Shown: positions 47,741 through 58,800, numbered from the stretch's first letter. The stretch is DNA of 64,000 bases from Methylophilales bacterium BACL14 MAG-120910-bin43 (GCA_905181685.1 CAJIYK010000003.1:62001-126000), one strand, 5' to 3'. Translations and numbers: made by a program. Notes: generated by a model not told the origin, from the sequence alone.

Positions 47741-48846
47741 TTTGAAGTAGCCTTAACTTTGTTGTACATTTTCTTTGTTTTGTCTGAAGCGCTATCCTCT
47801 TTTTTCTTTGTCCATTTAGGATCTATCCATCCTGCTAAATGAGGTCTGATTATTTCCTCCATAGATTTAATCCACTCGTCTTCATTATTTAAAGCAGGAA
47901 TATAGTTGAAACTTTTGCCACCACCTTCTAAAAATAAAGATTTGCCCTCCATATTAATTTCTTCGAGAGTTTCTAGGCAGTCACTTGAAAAGCCAGGGCA
48001 AATAACATGGATACTGGCATCTTTTTTTTCTGCTTCTTGCGCTATTACGTCAGTAAAGTAGGGTTTAAGCCACTCAGCTTTCCCAAATCTTGATTGAAAG
48101 CAGACTTGATACTCATGGTCCTTGAGTTTTAAAGCTTCGGCAAGAAGCCTTCCTGTTTTATGGCACTCACAGTGATATGGGTCCCCTTGCATTAGCGATT
48201 TTTTTGGAACCCCATGAAAACTCATAATTAATTTTTTCGGTTTTTTATTTTTTTTCCAGAAGTTTAGAACGGATATTTTTAATGCATTTATATAAGCCGG
48301 ATTATCATGATAGTGACGTATTGTTCGAATCTCAGGTACGTTGCGCGTCCGTATTAAAATTTTCCATAGTGCATCCATAGCAGATCCTGAAGAAGAGGCT
48401 GCATATTGCGGATAGAGTGGAAATAATAAGATTTTTGTACAATTCTTTTTTCGTAATTCATCAAGTGCTGATTGCATCGAGGGATTGCCGTAAGACATAC
48501 CAAGTGCAACCTCAAGAGGCTGAGAATATTTTTTTTTCAAAACAGTCTTGAGTAATTTTTCCTGTGAACGAGCATTTACAAGAAGCGGGGAACCCTTAGA
48601 AGTCCATACTTGCGCATATTTTTTTGCAGAAGCATTGGGGCGAAAAACTAAAATAATAAAATGTAAAATCCAACACCAAATAAACCTTGGAATTTCTACG
48701 ACTCTTCTATCCATTAAAAATTGACCTAAATATCTCCTTAGTGATGGGGCATCGGCTGCATCAGGTGTGCCTAAGTTTGCGAGAATGATGCCAATTTTTG
48801 GTGGATCACCATGCTTATATGGTGGCTCAGGATTAAAGTAACTCAT
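47737..48846 (-). CDS. hemH: ferrochelatase
   Basis: Inserts Fe2+ into protoporphyrin IX. IGIILANLGTPDAADAPSLRRYLGQFL, FPLYPQYAASSSGSAMD, IMSFHGVPKKSLMQGDPYHCEC (active-site His) and CFQSRFGKAEWLKPY with CPGFSSDCLETLEEI are diagnostic. The 369-aa length is normal. It lies 10 bp after hrcA, a common betaproteobacterial arrangement. Confidence 0.96.
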   Translation of the reverse strand: MSYFNPEPPYKHGDPPKIGIILANLGTPDAADAPSLRRYLGQFLMDRRVVEIPRFIWCWILHFIILVFRPNASAKKYAQVWTSKGSPLLVNARSQEKLLKTVLKKKYSQPLEVALGMSYGNPSMQSALDELRKKNCTKILLFPLYPQYAASSSGSAMDALWKILIRTRNVPEIRTIRHYHDNPAYINALKISVLNFWKKNKKPKKLIMSFHGVPKKSLMQGDPYHCECHKTGRLLAEALKLKDHEYQVCFQSRFGKAEWLKPYFTDVIAQEAEKKDASIHVICPGFSSDCLETLEEINMEGKSLFLEGGGKSFNYIPALNNEDEWIKSMEEIIRPHLAGWIDPKWTKKKEDSASDKTKKMYNKVKATSK

Positions 48847-48855
48847 AGTATCTTT

Positions 48856-49866
48856 TTATTTAATTGATTTGCTTAGCATTTTAGCAGTGATATCTACAAT
48901 TGGGATGACTCTTTCGTACGCCATCCTGGTTGGCCCTATTACACCAAGTATCCCTAAGACCTCTCCATCGGATTGGTATGGTGCTGTGACGATACTACAT
49001 TCGTCAAGTGCTTGGTATCCAGATTCTTCCCCAATAAATATTTGCATACCAGATGAATGGTGACTTTTTTCAAGTAATTGAAGTAGCGCTGTTTTTTTCT
49101 CAAAAAGCTCAATAATTTTTTTTATACTTTTTACATTTTGTGACAAATCGACTGTATCTAATAACTTACCTTGTCCAGTCAGAATTAAATTTTCATCAAG
49201 TTTAGGACTAATCGAAAGCTCTACCGCTGCACTCATAAGGTTTGTCATATTTTTTTTCATTGTCGAAAGCTCGTCGATAATCTTTTCTTTTATTTTGCTT
49301 ATATCCAAATCCTTATAATGTTCATTAAAGAAATTAGAGGCCTCAATTAATGTGCTTTGATCATATTCCTCTTGAGTATCAAGCACACGATTTTGAACGC
49401 TTCCATCACTTGTCACAATAATAACGAGGATTCTTTTTTTTGATAAGTTTAAAAATTCTATATGCTTAAAGCTAATTTTTTTAGCCTTAGGTAGCATTAC
49501 AACACCAGCAAAGTTAGTCATACTAGATAATGTGTCAGCCGTGATATTAACTAAATCTTTTGAGTTGGAGGTTTGTAAGGAGCTCTGCAGTATATCTAAA
49601 TCAGCTTTATTTGGCGACTTCATCGTAACCAAGCTATCGACAAAAAAACGATACCCTTTATGCGTTGGTATTCTACCTGCAGAAGTATGTGGGCTTGAAA
49701 TGAAGCCTGCATCTTCAAGGTCCTTCATAATATTTCTGATTGATGCAGAACTTAGATCTAGGCCTGAAGAAGCAGTTAATGTTTTTGAACCGACCGGTTG
49801 GCCATCAGCAATATGATGATTTATTAATGTTTTTAGGAGATGCTGAGTTCTAGTATCAATTTCCAT
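48856..49866 (-). CDS. hrcA: heat-inducible transcription repressor HrcA
   Basis: Repressor that binds CIRCE operators. The N-terminal winged helix reads QPVGSKTLTASSGLDLSSASIRNIMKDLEDAGFISSPHTSAGRIPTHKGYRFFVDSL, the classic HrcA opening. The C-terminal half has IFIGEESGYQALDECSIV and GVIGPTRMAYERVIPIVD. At 336 aa it is full length. No CIRCE lies upstream of this gene; the only one I see in the window is in front of rpoH. HrcA usually depends on GroEL to fold, and groE is not in the window. Confidence 0.96.
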   Translation of the reverse strand: MEIDTRTQHLLKTLINHHIADGQPVGSKTLTASSGLDLSSASIRNIMKDLEDAGFISSPHTSAGRIPTHKGYRFFVDSLVTMKSPNKADLDILQSSLQTSNSKDLVNITADTLSSMTNFAGVVMLPKAKKISFKHIEFLNLSKKRILVIIVTSDGSVQNRVLDTQEEYDQSTLIEASNFFNEHYKDLDISKIKEKIIDELSTMKKNMTNLMSAAVELSISPKLDENLILTGQGKLLDTVDLSQNVKSIKKIIELFEKKTALLQLLEKSHHSSGMQIFIGEESGYQALDECSIVTAPYQSDGEVLGILGVIGPTRMAYERVIPIVDITAKMLSKSIK

Positions 49867-49970
49867 TTTATTTAAGATTAATTAATTAAATTTTGTTATT
49901 GCTTTAAAATAATCATATGATTTATTTTACTGACTCATTTAATATATAGCTAGAACTTAAAGAGATTGAG

Positions 49971-50834
49971 ATGAAATTTAAAAAAATAGCCATCATAGGC
50001 AAATATCCAGCTGCCATAGAATCAAGTGAGATGAATTCACAACTTATTGATTTAATTGAATATTTATCAAAAAAAGATTATGAATTAATTATTGAAGAAA
50101 AGACACAAAAAAAAATAAAAATTACTGGTTATCAATCAACACCCTTGCATAGCATTGGAGCTGAGGCTGACATAGCAATTATTATTGGTGGTGATGGCAC
50201 AATGCTAGGCGTAGCAAGAAGTCTTTTAGATGAGGGTATACCAATGATCGGTGTGAATAGTGGTCGTTTTGGTTTTTTAGCAGATCTCAATACAAAAAAT
50301 ATGTTTGCCAGTATAGATCAAGTCTTAAATGGTAATTATGATGAAGATAAACGCTTATTAATTGAATCGAAAGTATATCGTGACAAGAAGGTGATTTATG
50401 AATCTTTTGCATTAAACGATGTTGTTATAAAAAGCGGTGTTAGATTGATTGAGCTAGAAGTATCCATTAATGATAAATTTGTGCATACCCAAAGATCTGA
50501 TGGCATTATTGTCTCCACACCTACTGGCACAACAGCATATGCTTTATCTGCAGGAGGGCCAATTTTACATCCACAACTAGAAGCACTCTCGATTGTTCCG
50601 ATTAACCCACATACTTTAAGTAATCGTCCGATTGCTATTGATGCAACAAGTGAAATAGATATTAAAATTGTGCAAATGGAGGAAGCCTCATTGAGTATCG
50701 ATGGACAAATTAAATTTCCCCTTGATAAAAGAGATGAGATTCAGATTACAAAAGCTAAAAAAACTATCTCAATATTGCACCCAAAAGATTATTGTTACTT
50801 TGAAATGTTAAGAAATAAACTTCATTGGGGTTAG
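49971..50834 (+). CDS. nadK: NAD kinase
   Basis: Phosphorylates NAD to NADP. IIIGGDGTMLGVARSL is the GGDG motif, GVNSGRFGFLADL the NE/D region, and SDGIIVSTPTGTTAYALSAGGPI the conserved second motif. LSNRPIAID and SIDGQIKFPL close the domain. The 287-aa length is typical. It is followed 7 bp later by recN and is divergent from hrcA. Confidence 0.96.
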   Translation: MKFKKIAIIGKYPAAIESSEMNSQLIDLIEYLSKKDYELIIEEKTQKKIKITGYQSTPLHSIGAEADIAIIIGGDGTMLGVARSLLDEGIPMIGVNSGRFGFLADLNTKNMFASIDQVLNGNYDEDKRLLIESKVYRDKKVIYESFALNDVVIKSGVRLIELEVSINDKFVHTQRSDGIIVSTPTGTTAYALSAGGPILHPQLEALSIVPINPHTLSNRPIAIDATSEIDIKIVQMEEASLSIDGQIKFPLDKRDEIQITKAKKTISILHPKDYCYFEMLRNKLHWG

Positions 50835-50841
50835 GTAGGCT

Positions 50842-52497
50842 ATGCTTGAAAATTTACTGATAAAAAATTATGTCATTGTTGATGAGCTTGACCTAAATTT
50901 TTTGTTGGGATTTTCTTCGCTCACAGGTGAAACCGGTGCAGGTAAATCTATCCTCATTGATGCTTTATCACTAGCCCTTGGTTCTAGAAGTGAAAGTGGT
51001 GTTGTAAAAAAGGGGAATGAAAAGGCAGATATCACTGCAACGTTTAATCTTGAAGGAAATGATGAAGCGCAAGCCTGGTTATCGCTAAACGAATTTGAAG
51101 AATCAGACAATCAATTACTATTAAGAAGAGTCATCAATAAAGATGGTAAGTCAAAAGCATTTATCAATGGCATTCCTTCAACCATCAGTCAGCTGAAATC
51201 TATCGGTGAAAGTCTAGTTGATATTTATAGCCAAAATACACATCATTCTTTATTGAAAAAAACAGCTCAAAGAGAAATACTAGACAATTTTTTTGACTCT
51301 AAAGAAGAAATGCAAGTATTAAAAAAACTTTATAGTGAATGGCAAAGATTATCTGTGGAGCAGGATGAATTCTCTAAGAATAAAGAAAGTTTCTTAAATG
51401 AACTCAATGAAACTGAAGAAAAATATAATGAATTTTCAGGATTAAATTTTTCTTATGAAGAATGGAATCAACTTCAAATTGACCAAAAATTTTTAGCAAA
51501 TGGTAAGGAGTTAATCGCTGGCGTTAATAAATGTATCTCAATAATTGATGAGGGCGATATTTCATTAAATTCACTTTCAAGAGAGGCGCAAGTAGAGTTA
51601 AAAAATCTTCATGCGCTTGATACAAGACTTGAAAATGCGAACAATATTATGAGCTCAATTCAGGCAGAATCGTTGGAGCTCGCACGTGAATTGTCAAATT
51701 ACCTACAAAATGTTGATATTGATGAAAATTTACAGCAAAGGGTAGAAGAAAAAATTCAGTCTATATTTAACTTTTGTAGAAAATATAATGTTAAGCCTGA
51801 AAATTTGGAATCAGAAAGTCAAACATGGCTTCAAAGATTAGAGGAGTTAAAGGGTATGTTGGGTGAGAAAGATATATCCGCCATAGTTAAGGAAGCGAAA
51901 GTTTCATATGATAATGTTGCTACAAATGTCTCTAATCAAAGAAAAACCGCTGCCTCATCTTTAAGTAATCTCATCACAGAAAAGCTGAATCAACTATCTT
52001 TCAATGATGCGACTTTTAGGGTTGATCTAATACCATCTGAACCTACAATCCATGGTAATGAAAGCATACAATTTTTAGTTTCAACTTTTAAAGGAGGCGA
52101 TCTCCAACCAATTCAAAAAGTTTTATCAGGTGGTGAGCTATCAAGAATAAGTTTAGCAATTAGGGTCGCATCAATCGCGAATATAGATGTTCCAACTATG
52201 ATATTTGATGAAGTGGATGTAGGTATTGGAGGAGGTGTTGCAGAAGTGGTTGGTAATTTATTAAAAGATTTGGGAGATAAAAAAAATACGCAGGCACTTG
52301 TCATAACTCACCTTCCTCAGGTTGCTGCAAAGGCAAATAATCATTATAAAGTTAGTAAAAAACAAGCAGGTGATTCTATAACAAGTAAAATACAACTTTT
52401 AAATGAATCTGAGCGTATTGATGAAATAGCGAGAATGTTGGGGGGTATCAAGGTGACTGATAAGGCAATTGATCATGCTAAGGAAATTTTAGGATAA
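50842..52497 (+). CDS. recN: DNA repair protein RecN
   Basis: SMC-like ATPase for double-strand-break repair. It has MLENLLIKNYVIVDELDL, Walker A TGETGAGKSILIDAL, a central coiled coil of about 200 residues, signature VLSGGELSRISLAIR and Walker B MIFDEVDVGIGG. The 551-aa length is normal and the frame is intact. The gene ends 2 bp from the convergent fur stop. Confidence 0.97.
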   Translation: MLENLLIKNYVIVDELDLNFLLGFSSLTGETGAGKSILIDALSLALGSRSESGVVKKGNEKADITATFNLEGNDEAQAWLSLNEFEESDNQLLLRRVINKDGKSKAFINGIPSTISQLKSIGESLVDIYSQNTHHSLLKKTAQREILDNFFDSKEEMQVLKKLYSEWQRLSVEQDEFSKNKESFLNELNETEEKYNEFSGLNFSYEEWNQLQIDQKFLANGKELIAGVNKCISIIDEGDISLNSLSREAQVELKNLHALDTRLENANNIMSSIQAESLELARELSNYLQNVDIDENLQQRVEEKIQSIFNFCRKYNVKPENLESESQTWLQRLEELKGMLGEKDISAIVKEAKVSYDNVATNVSNQRKTAASSLSNLITEKLNQLSFNDATFRVDLIPSEPTIHGNESIQFLVSTFKGGDLQPIQKVLSGGELSRISLAIRVASIANIDVPTMIFDEVDVGIGGGVAEVVGNLLKDLGDKKNTQALVITHLPQVAAKANNHYKVSKKQAGDSITSKIQLLNESERIDEIARMLGGIKVTDKAIDHAKEILG

Positions 52498-52498
52498 A

Positions 52499-52924
52499 TT
52501 ATTTCTTACAATCACAGGGTTTTTTTATGGAATCCGCATAAATAATTAATGAATGTTCAATAATTTTAAATCCATGTTCTTCTGCAACTTTTGTCTGTAA
52601 CTTTTCTATTTCCTCATTAACAAACTCTGTGACATGTCCACATTGAAGGCATACGATATGATCATGATGGCTCTTTTCATTGAGCTCAAAAACAGCTTTG
52701 CCTCCCTCAAAATGATGACGAATTAATAAGCCAACTTGCTCAAATTGGGTCAATACCCGATAAATTGTAGCAAGGCCAATCTCTTCATTACTGCCAATCA
52801 TTAACTTATATATGTCCTCTGCTGACAAATGCTTTTGTTTGCTATGCTCAAAAATATCCATGATTTTTAATCTTGGGAGCGTTGCTTTTAATCCAGTTTT
52901 TTTTAAGCCGTCATGCTCATCCAT
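52499..52924 (-). CDS. fur: ferric uptake regulator Fur
   Basis: Iron-responsive repressor. The winged helix has KATLPRLKIMDIFEH and EEIGLATIYRVLTQFEQVGL. The metal and dimer region reads FELNEKSHHDHIVCLQCGHVTEF, with the zinc CxxC and the HHDH cluster. The C-terminus ends CDCKK. The 141-aa length is usual. It is divergent from bamE with an 83-bp gap. I see no convincing Fur box in that gap. Confidence 0.95.
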   Translation of the reverse strand: MDEHDGLKKTGLKATLPRLKIMDIFEHSKQKHLSAEDIYKLMIGSNEEIGLATIYRVLTQFEQVGLLIRHHFEGGKAVFELNEKSHHDHIVCLQCGHVTEFVNEEIEKLQTKVAEEHGFKIIEHSLIIYADSIKKPCDCKK

Positions 52925-53007
52925 CGCTCATACTCCAAATGTAATTTAAAACATAACCATCATTCAAAATGTTATATTATCAACCTTTGAAAATAAAGTC
53001 TTATAAA

Positions 53008-53775
53008 ATGCGTTTAATTTTTATTATCTTCATTTTTTTGATGATGCCGGCATGTTCTTGGTTGGATTCTAATCCATCTGATGAAGACAATATTCCAGTC
53101 GGGCAAGAGGATGACGACACTGATATATCTGTTATCCCGTTAATAAATATCATAACCAAATTCCTTCCTGAAACATATCGACAAGATATCTCTCAAGGTA
53201 ATGAAATAACCCCTGAGATGTTATTAGAGATAAAGCCAGATATGAATAAATCACAGGTAAGGTTTGTTTTAGGTACCCCTTTAATTCAAGACTCATTTCA
53301 TAAGAATCGTTGGGATTATATTTACGTAGTCAGACAGAAGGGTAAATTCATTGAATCTAGACACCTCATCTTAACTTTTAAAAAGGATAAACTTGTTAAC
53401 CTAACGGGTGATCTTATTGATCGAAATAAAGATGTTAAGAATATGGAATTTCAAAATGCAAAAGAGTGGGATGAGGAATCATTAGCAGAAGAACAAAAAA
53501 AATTCGGTGATATTGAGGATAAAAAAGAAACACTTGAAAAAAGTAATGGTTCTATTGATAATGAACAAATACAATCAGTTGAAGAGCCTTTTAAAGAAAA
53601 TGCAGTTGAAGAATCAGGGAGTGTTTCTCAAAGTGCGAATGAACCAGTTAAAAAAAATGCAGTTGAAGAATCAGGGAGTGTTTCTCAAAGTGTTAAGGAA
53701 GATTTAAATACTTCGTTACCTGACAAGGAAGATCCGGGGTATTTTGAACTTCTTTTGGAAAATATTGGGTTTTAA
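53008..53775 (+). CDS. bamE: outer-membrane assembly factor BamE with repeat tail
   Basis: Lipoprotein of the BAM complex. I start at the ATG at 53008 (MRLIFIIFIFLMMPACSW, lipobox MPAC); the track's earlier start has no signal peptide. The SmpA/OmlA domain follows: QGNEITPEMLLEIKPDMNKSQVRFVLGTPLIQDSFHKNRWDYIY. The C-terminal half is a low-complexity acidic tail with an exact duplicated block NAVEESGSVSQS, which makes the protein about 255 aa against roughly 110-180 usual. It is divergent from fur and followed by dapB, a conserved order. Confidence 0.92.
   Translation: MRLIFIIFIFLMMPACSWLDSNPSDEDNIPVGQEDDDTDISVIPLINIITKFLPETYRQDISQGNEITPEMLLEIKPDMNKSQVRFVLGTPLIQDSFHKNRWDYIYVVRQKGKFIESRHLILTFKKDKLVNLTGDLIDRNKDVKNMEFQNAKEWDEESLAEEQKKFGDIEDKKETLEKSNGSIDNEQIQSVEEPFKENAVEESGSVSQSANEPVKKNAVEESGSVSQSVKEDLNTSLPDKEDPGYFELLLENIGF
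53599..53692 (+). repeat. 57-bp direct repeat in the bamE tail
   Basis: AATGCAGTTGAAGAATCAGG and the following bases through AAAGTG occur twice, 57 bp apart, and encode NAVEESGSVSQS twice. The period keeps the reading frame. The match is near perfect over about 37 bases, so the duplication looks recent. Confidence 0.85.
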
Positions 53776-53781
53776 AAAAAA

Positions 53782-54592
53782 ATGGAAAAAATTAATATAA
53801 TCGTTGTAGGCGCCTCAGGAAAAATGGGTCAGGCTATTATTAAAGAGACTCTTGATGATTCTGATTTAAATCTTGCGATGGCAATAGATATAAAAACCTC
53901 ACCAAGAATTGGTAAAGATGCTGGAGAGTTGTTAGGGTTCGAGAGTAATATTAAAATAAGTTCTGACTTGATTGTGGATAAGGCGCAGGCTGATATTTTA
54001 ATAGACTTTCACAAGACCAGAAGCGAGTATGAAGTATTTAGATTTTTGTGAAAAAAATAATTTAGGTTATGTTCTGGGAACTACAGGGTTTTCAGATAAT
54101 GAAAAAAAATTAATAGCGCATGCAGCTAAAAAAATACCAATATGCTTTGCACCAAATATGAGTATTGGCGTTAATGTGCTGATTTCACTTGTAGAGAAAG
54201 CTACTCAATCCCTTCATGATGATTTTGATATCGAAATTATGGAATCACATCATAAGCATAAGGTGGACTCACCTTCGGGGACTGCTATTAGGCTAGGTGA
54301 GGAAGTAGCAAAGGCATCAAATAGAAATCTTAATGAAAATGCTGTTTTTAGTCGCGAAGGTATTCAAAAAGAACGTCAAAAGAAAGATATAGGATTTTCA
54401 GTTGTTCGGGGGGGGGATATTGTTGGAGATCATACAGTTTTGTATGCAGGCGACGGGGAGAGGATTGAATTGACCCACAAAGCGAGTAGCAGAACAACAT
54501 TCTCAAAAGGCGCTATAAAAGCGGCAAAATTCTTAAATAATCAAACACAAGGTTTATTTGATATGTTTGATGTCCTAGATTTAAAAAAATAA
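53782..54592 (+). CDS. dapB: 4-hydroxy-tetrahydrodipicolinate reductase, one frameshift
   Basis: NAD(P)H-dependent reductase of lysine and diaminopimelate synthesis. IIVVGASGKMGQAIIKE is the Rossmann start. The track splits the gene near 54040, but the true error is an extra C at about 54010. Removing it changes DFHKTRSEYEVF to DFTRPEASMKYLDFCEKNN, restoring the family motif DFTRPE. Further on are VLGTTGF, APNMSIGVNVL, ESHHKHKVDSPSGTA (catalytic His and Lys) and RGGDIVGDHTV. The restored length is about 270 aa. Confidence 0.95.
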
Positions 54593-54621
54593 GAAATTTA
54601 AGTTTTTTACTTAAGAATTAA

Positions 54622-54650
54622 TTGATGAAAGTTACAGTTTAAATTATACT
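54622..54650 (+). promoter_or_regulatory. sigma-70-type promoter of carAB
   Basis: TTGATG, 17 bases, then TATACT, in the 128-bp gap between dapB and carA. The -35 has two mismatches and the -10 one, with ideal spacing. The predicted transcript has a leader of about 65 bases that includes a 12-codon open frame. Confidence 0.6.
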
Positions 54651-54666
54651 ACTCGGATCGGCAGTA

Positions 54667-54705
54667 ATGAAGTTTGGCCGCTCAATTTTTTCAAAAACAT
54701 TTTAA
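54667..54705 (+). other. possible 12-codon leader ORF before carA
   Basis: ATG AAG TTT GGC CGC to TAA encodes MKFGRSIFSKTF, lying between the carA promoter and the carA Shine-Dalgarno. There is no good ribosome-binding site for it. It has one arginine and three phenylalanine codons. It might act as a leader peptide, or be chance. Confidence 0.25.
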
Positions 54706-54720
54706 ATCTTGGGAGTTTAT

Positions 54721-55864
54721 TTGGCGTCTAATTTGCCGGCCTTACTAGTGCTTGCGGACGGAACAAAGTTTCGAGGATTTTCAATTGGTGCTTCAGGGCA
54801 TACTGTTGGTGAAGTTGTTTTCAATACTTCAATGACCGGCTATCAAGAAATAATTTCAGATCCATCTTATGCTGAACAAATAATATCTTTTACTTATCCT
54901 CATATTGGAAATGTTGGTATCAATGAGGAGGATTTTGAATCAGACCAAATATATTCAAAAGGTATTATTATCCATGACCTACCTTTCCAGCATTCAAACT
55001 TCAGATCACATTGCTCACTTTCAGAATTTCTAATTAAAAAAAATATTGTTGGTATTGCAGGCATTGATACGAGAAGTTTAACAAGGCATTTAAGAGAGCA
55101 CGGCGCTCAATCAGGATGTATTTTTGCTGACAAAGATATTGATGAAACTCATGCACTTAAAATAGCTCAAGAATTTTCTGGTTTATTAGGTTTAGATCTT
55201 GCCCAAAAAGTTACTACAAAAACTTCTTATAATTTTAATGAGGGCGAATGGTCGCTGGGTAAGGGTTTTGAGAAAAATAACAATAAAGACTAAATGTTGT
55301 AGCTTATGATTTTGGAATTAAAAAAAATATATTGAGAATGCTTGTATCTAGAGGCTGCAAAGTTACTGTGGTACCTGCAAAAACAACCTCAGATGATGTT
55401 ATAGCCCTTAAACCAGATGGTGTTTTTTTATCAAATGGTCCAGGAGATCCAGAGCCATGTGAATATGCAATTAATAGTATTAAGGCTTTGTTAAAAAAAG
55501 AAATTCCTATTTTTGGTATTTGTTTAGGACATCAACTTTTGGCTTTAGCAAGTGGGGCAGAAACACAGAAAATGAAATTCGGACATCATGGTGCTAACCA
55601 TCCTGTTCGTGACTTAGAGACAGGTAAGGTTTTTATTACTAGCCAAAATCATGGATTTTCTGTAGATCCAAAATCATTATCAAAAAATTTAAAAATTACT
55701 CATCTATCATTATTTGATGAAAGCATACAAGGTATTGAAAGATCAGATGTTCCAGCATTTGGATTTCAAGGGCATCCAGAAGCTAGCCCAGGGCCACAGA
55801 AATGTCCTATCTATTTGATAAATTTATTGCAATGATCAAAAATGCAAGGACAAAAAATGAGTAA
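54721..55864 (+). CDS. carA: carbamoyl-phosphate synthase small subunit, two frameshifts
   Basis: Glutaminase subunit supplying ammonia for carbamoyl phosphate (arginine and pyrimidines). I start at the TTG at 54721, five bases after GGGAG, giving [41 protein letters not shown] and [18 protein letters not shown] are standard, and the class I amidotransferase part has [26 protein letters not shown] and [11 protein letters not shown]. One indel near 55290 joins the halves through [19 protein letters not shown] second near 55798 restores [21 protein letters not shown] up to a TAA at 55864. The stop overlaps the carB ATG (ATGAGTAA). Confidence 0.93.
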
Positions 55865-58800
55865 AAGAACGGATATAAAATCAATTTTAATCATAGGTGC
55901 AGGACCAATTATTATTGGACAGGCTTGTGAATTTGATTACTCTGGCGCCCAAGCATGTAAAGCTTTAAAAGAAGAAGGCTATCGCGTTATTCTGGTTAAT
56001 TCAAATCCAGCAACAATTATGACAGATCCAAATGTTGCGGATGCTACCTACATAGAACCAATTAAATGGGAGGTAGTAAAAAGATTATAGAGATTGAAAA
56101 GCCTGATGCGCTTCTTCCTACTATGGGTGGGCAAACCGCACTTAATTGTGCACTTGACCTTGATAAACATGGTGTTTTAAAAAACTTTAAGGTCGAGTTA
56201 ATAGGTGCCTCAAAAGAAGCAATTGATAAAGCTGAGGATAGGCAGTTATTTAAACAGGCAATGAGTAAGATAGGATTGGCATCAGCAAGATCAGTGATTG
56301 CCCATAGCCTTGAAGAGGCGATGCAAGTGCAAGCGAGTATTGGTTATCCAGCAATCATCAGACCATCTTTTACCATGGGAGGGAGTGGAGGTGGAATTGC
56401 TTATAACAAAGAGGAATTTATCACAATATGTGAAAGAGGATTAGATGCTTCTCCAACGAAAGAGTTACTTATCGAGGAATCTTTATTAGGTTGGAAAGAG
56501 TTTGAGATGGAGGTTGTTCGTGACTCAAATGATAATTGCATCATTATATGTTCAATAGAAAATCTAGACCCTATGGGTGTGCATACTGGAGATTCAATTA
56601 CTGTTGCACCAGCGCAAACATTAACTGATAAAGAATATCAAATCATGAGGAACGCCTCGATAGATGTTTTAAGGGAAATAGGTGTGGATACTGGTGGCTC
56701 AAACGTCCAGTTTGCAATAAATCCGGAAGATGGACGAATGGTCGTCATTGAAATGAACCCGAGAGTATCAAGATCATCAGCTCTTGCCTCAAAAGCTACA
56801 GGCTTTCCAATTGCAAAGATTGCCGCTAAATTAGCAGTTGGATATTCTCTTGATGAGTTAAGTAATGAGATTACAGGTGGCTTAACTCCCGCATCATTTG
56901 AACCTACTATTGATTACGTTGTGACTAAAATTCCACGTTTTGCTTTTGAAAAATTCCCAAATGCAGATGCACTTCTTACGACACAAATGAAATCAGTTGG
57001 AGAAGTAATGGCAATTGGTAGAAATTTCCAAGAATCTTTTCAAAAAGCACTCAGGGGGCTTGAGCTTGGATACGATGGTCTAAACGAAATTTCATCAGAT
57101 AAAGCACGCATTATTAAGGAGTTAAAAGAACCAGGTGCGGACAGAATAAGATACCTAGGTGATGCAATGAGACTAGGTTTACCGATAGAGGAAATATTTA
57201 ATTTTACAAAAATTGACCCTTGGTTTTTATATCAAATTGAAGATTTAGTTAAAAATGAAAAACAATTAAAAACTTATAAGCTTGATCAAATTGATAAGCC
57301 TTATTTATTTGAGCTGAAGCAAAAGGGATTCTCAGATCATCGCATTGGATATCTTTTAGGCGAGGATGAAAAAAGTATTAGAGAATTAAGGGCTAAAAAC
57401 CATATTCATCCAGTTTATAAAAGAGTGGATACTTGTGCAGCTGAATTTCATACAGATACCGCGTACTTATACTCCACTTATGAACAAGAATGTGAATCAC
57501 GCCCAACATCAAATAAAAAAATAATGATACTTGGTGGTGGCCCGAATAGAATTGGACAAGGCATAGAATTTGATTACTGTTGTGTACATGCCTCTCTAGC
57601 ATTAAAAGAAGCTGGCTTTGAAACTATCATGGTTAATTGCAATCCTGAAACAGTTTCAACAGATTATGATATTTCTGATAGGTTGTATTTTGAATCAGTC
57701 ACCTTAGAAGACGTTTTAGAAATTGTGTATAAGGAAAATCCTTTTGGTGTGATTGTTCAGTATGGGGGACAAACACCACTCAAACTTTCCAAAGCATTAG
57801 CTGAAGCCGGGGTACCTATTATTGGAACATTGCCTGATGATATTGATGCCGCTGAGGATAGAGAAAGATTCCAAAGAATCTTAAAAGATTTAAATTTAAA
57901 ACAACCACCCAATAGAACTGCCAGAACGCCGGAGGAGGCAATTAAGCTTGCTCAAGAAATTGGATATCCTTTAGTCGTTCGCCCAAGTTATGTGCTTGGA
58001 GGAAGGGCTATGGAAATTGTTCATGAGCAAGAAGACTTAGAGCGATATATGAGGGAAGCTGTAAAAGTATCCCATGATTCGCCGGTGCTTTTAGATCGAT
58101 TTTTAAATGATGCAATTGAAATTGATATTGATGCTATTTCTGATGGAAAGTCGTAGTAATTGGCGGAATCATGGAGCATATTGAACAAGCTGGGGTACAT
58201 TCAGGAGATTCAGCATGTTCACTTCCCCCGTATAGTATTGATGAAAAAAAACAGAATGAATTGATATCTCAAACGAAGAAAATGGCATCGAAGCTTAAAT
58301 GTTTTAGGTTAATGAATGTTCAATTTGCTCTTCAGGGAGAGATATCTATGTATTAGAGGTAAACCCAAGAGCATCAAGAACAGTTCCATTTGTTTCAAAA
58401 GCAATAGGGAAACCGCTAGCAAAAATTGCTGCTAGATGTATGGCGGGTAAATCATTAGCCTCTCAGAAATTGACCACTGAAGTTAAGCCAAAATTTTTCT
58501 CAGTGAAAGAGGCTGTATTTCCATTTCATTAAATTTCCTGGTGTTGATGTGATACTTGGCCCTGAAATGAAATCTACAGGAGAGGTGATGGGGTGTGGTC
58601 AAACTTTTGCTGAGGCATTATTAAGTCACAAATGGGAGCATCCATGAATCTTCCGACAAAGGGAACAGCATTTATTAGCGTTAGAAAAGAGGATCATAAA
58701 AAAGTAGTTGAAGTTGCACATGCACTTAAAAAACTTGGTTTTCTTTAGTGCAACTAAAGGTACTGCAAAAGTTTTAACTGAAAACAATCTCGAAGTTCAG

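Noticed and set aside
52925-53007. Fur box in the fur-bamE gap
   Set aside because: No 19-bp GATAATGAT-type palindrome is present; the AT-rich sequence gives only poor matches.
53507-53707. 66-aa ORF with repeated LKKMQLKNQGVFLKV
   Set aside because: An out-of-frame shadow of the duplicated bamE tail.
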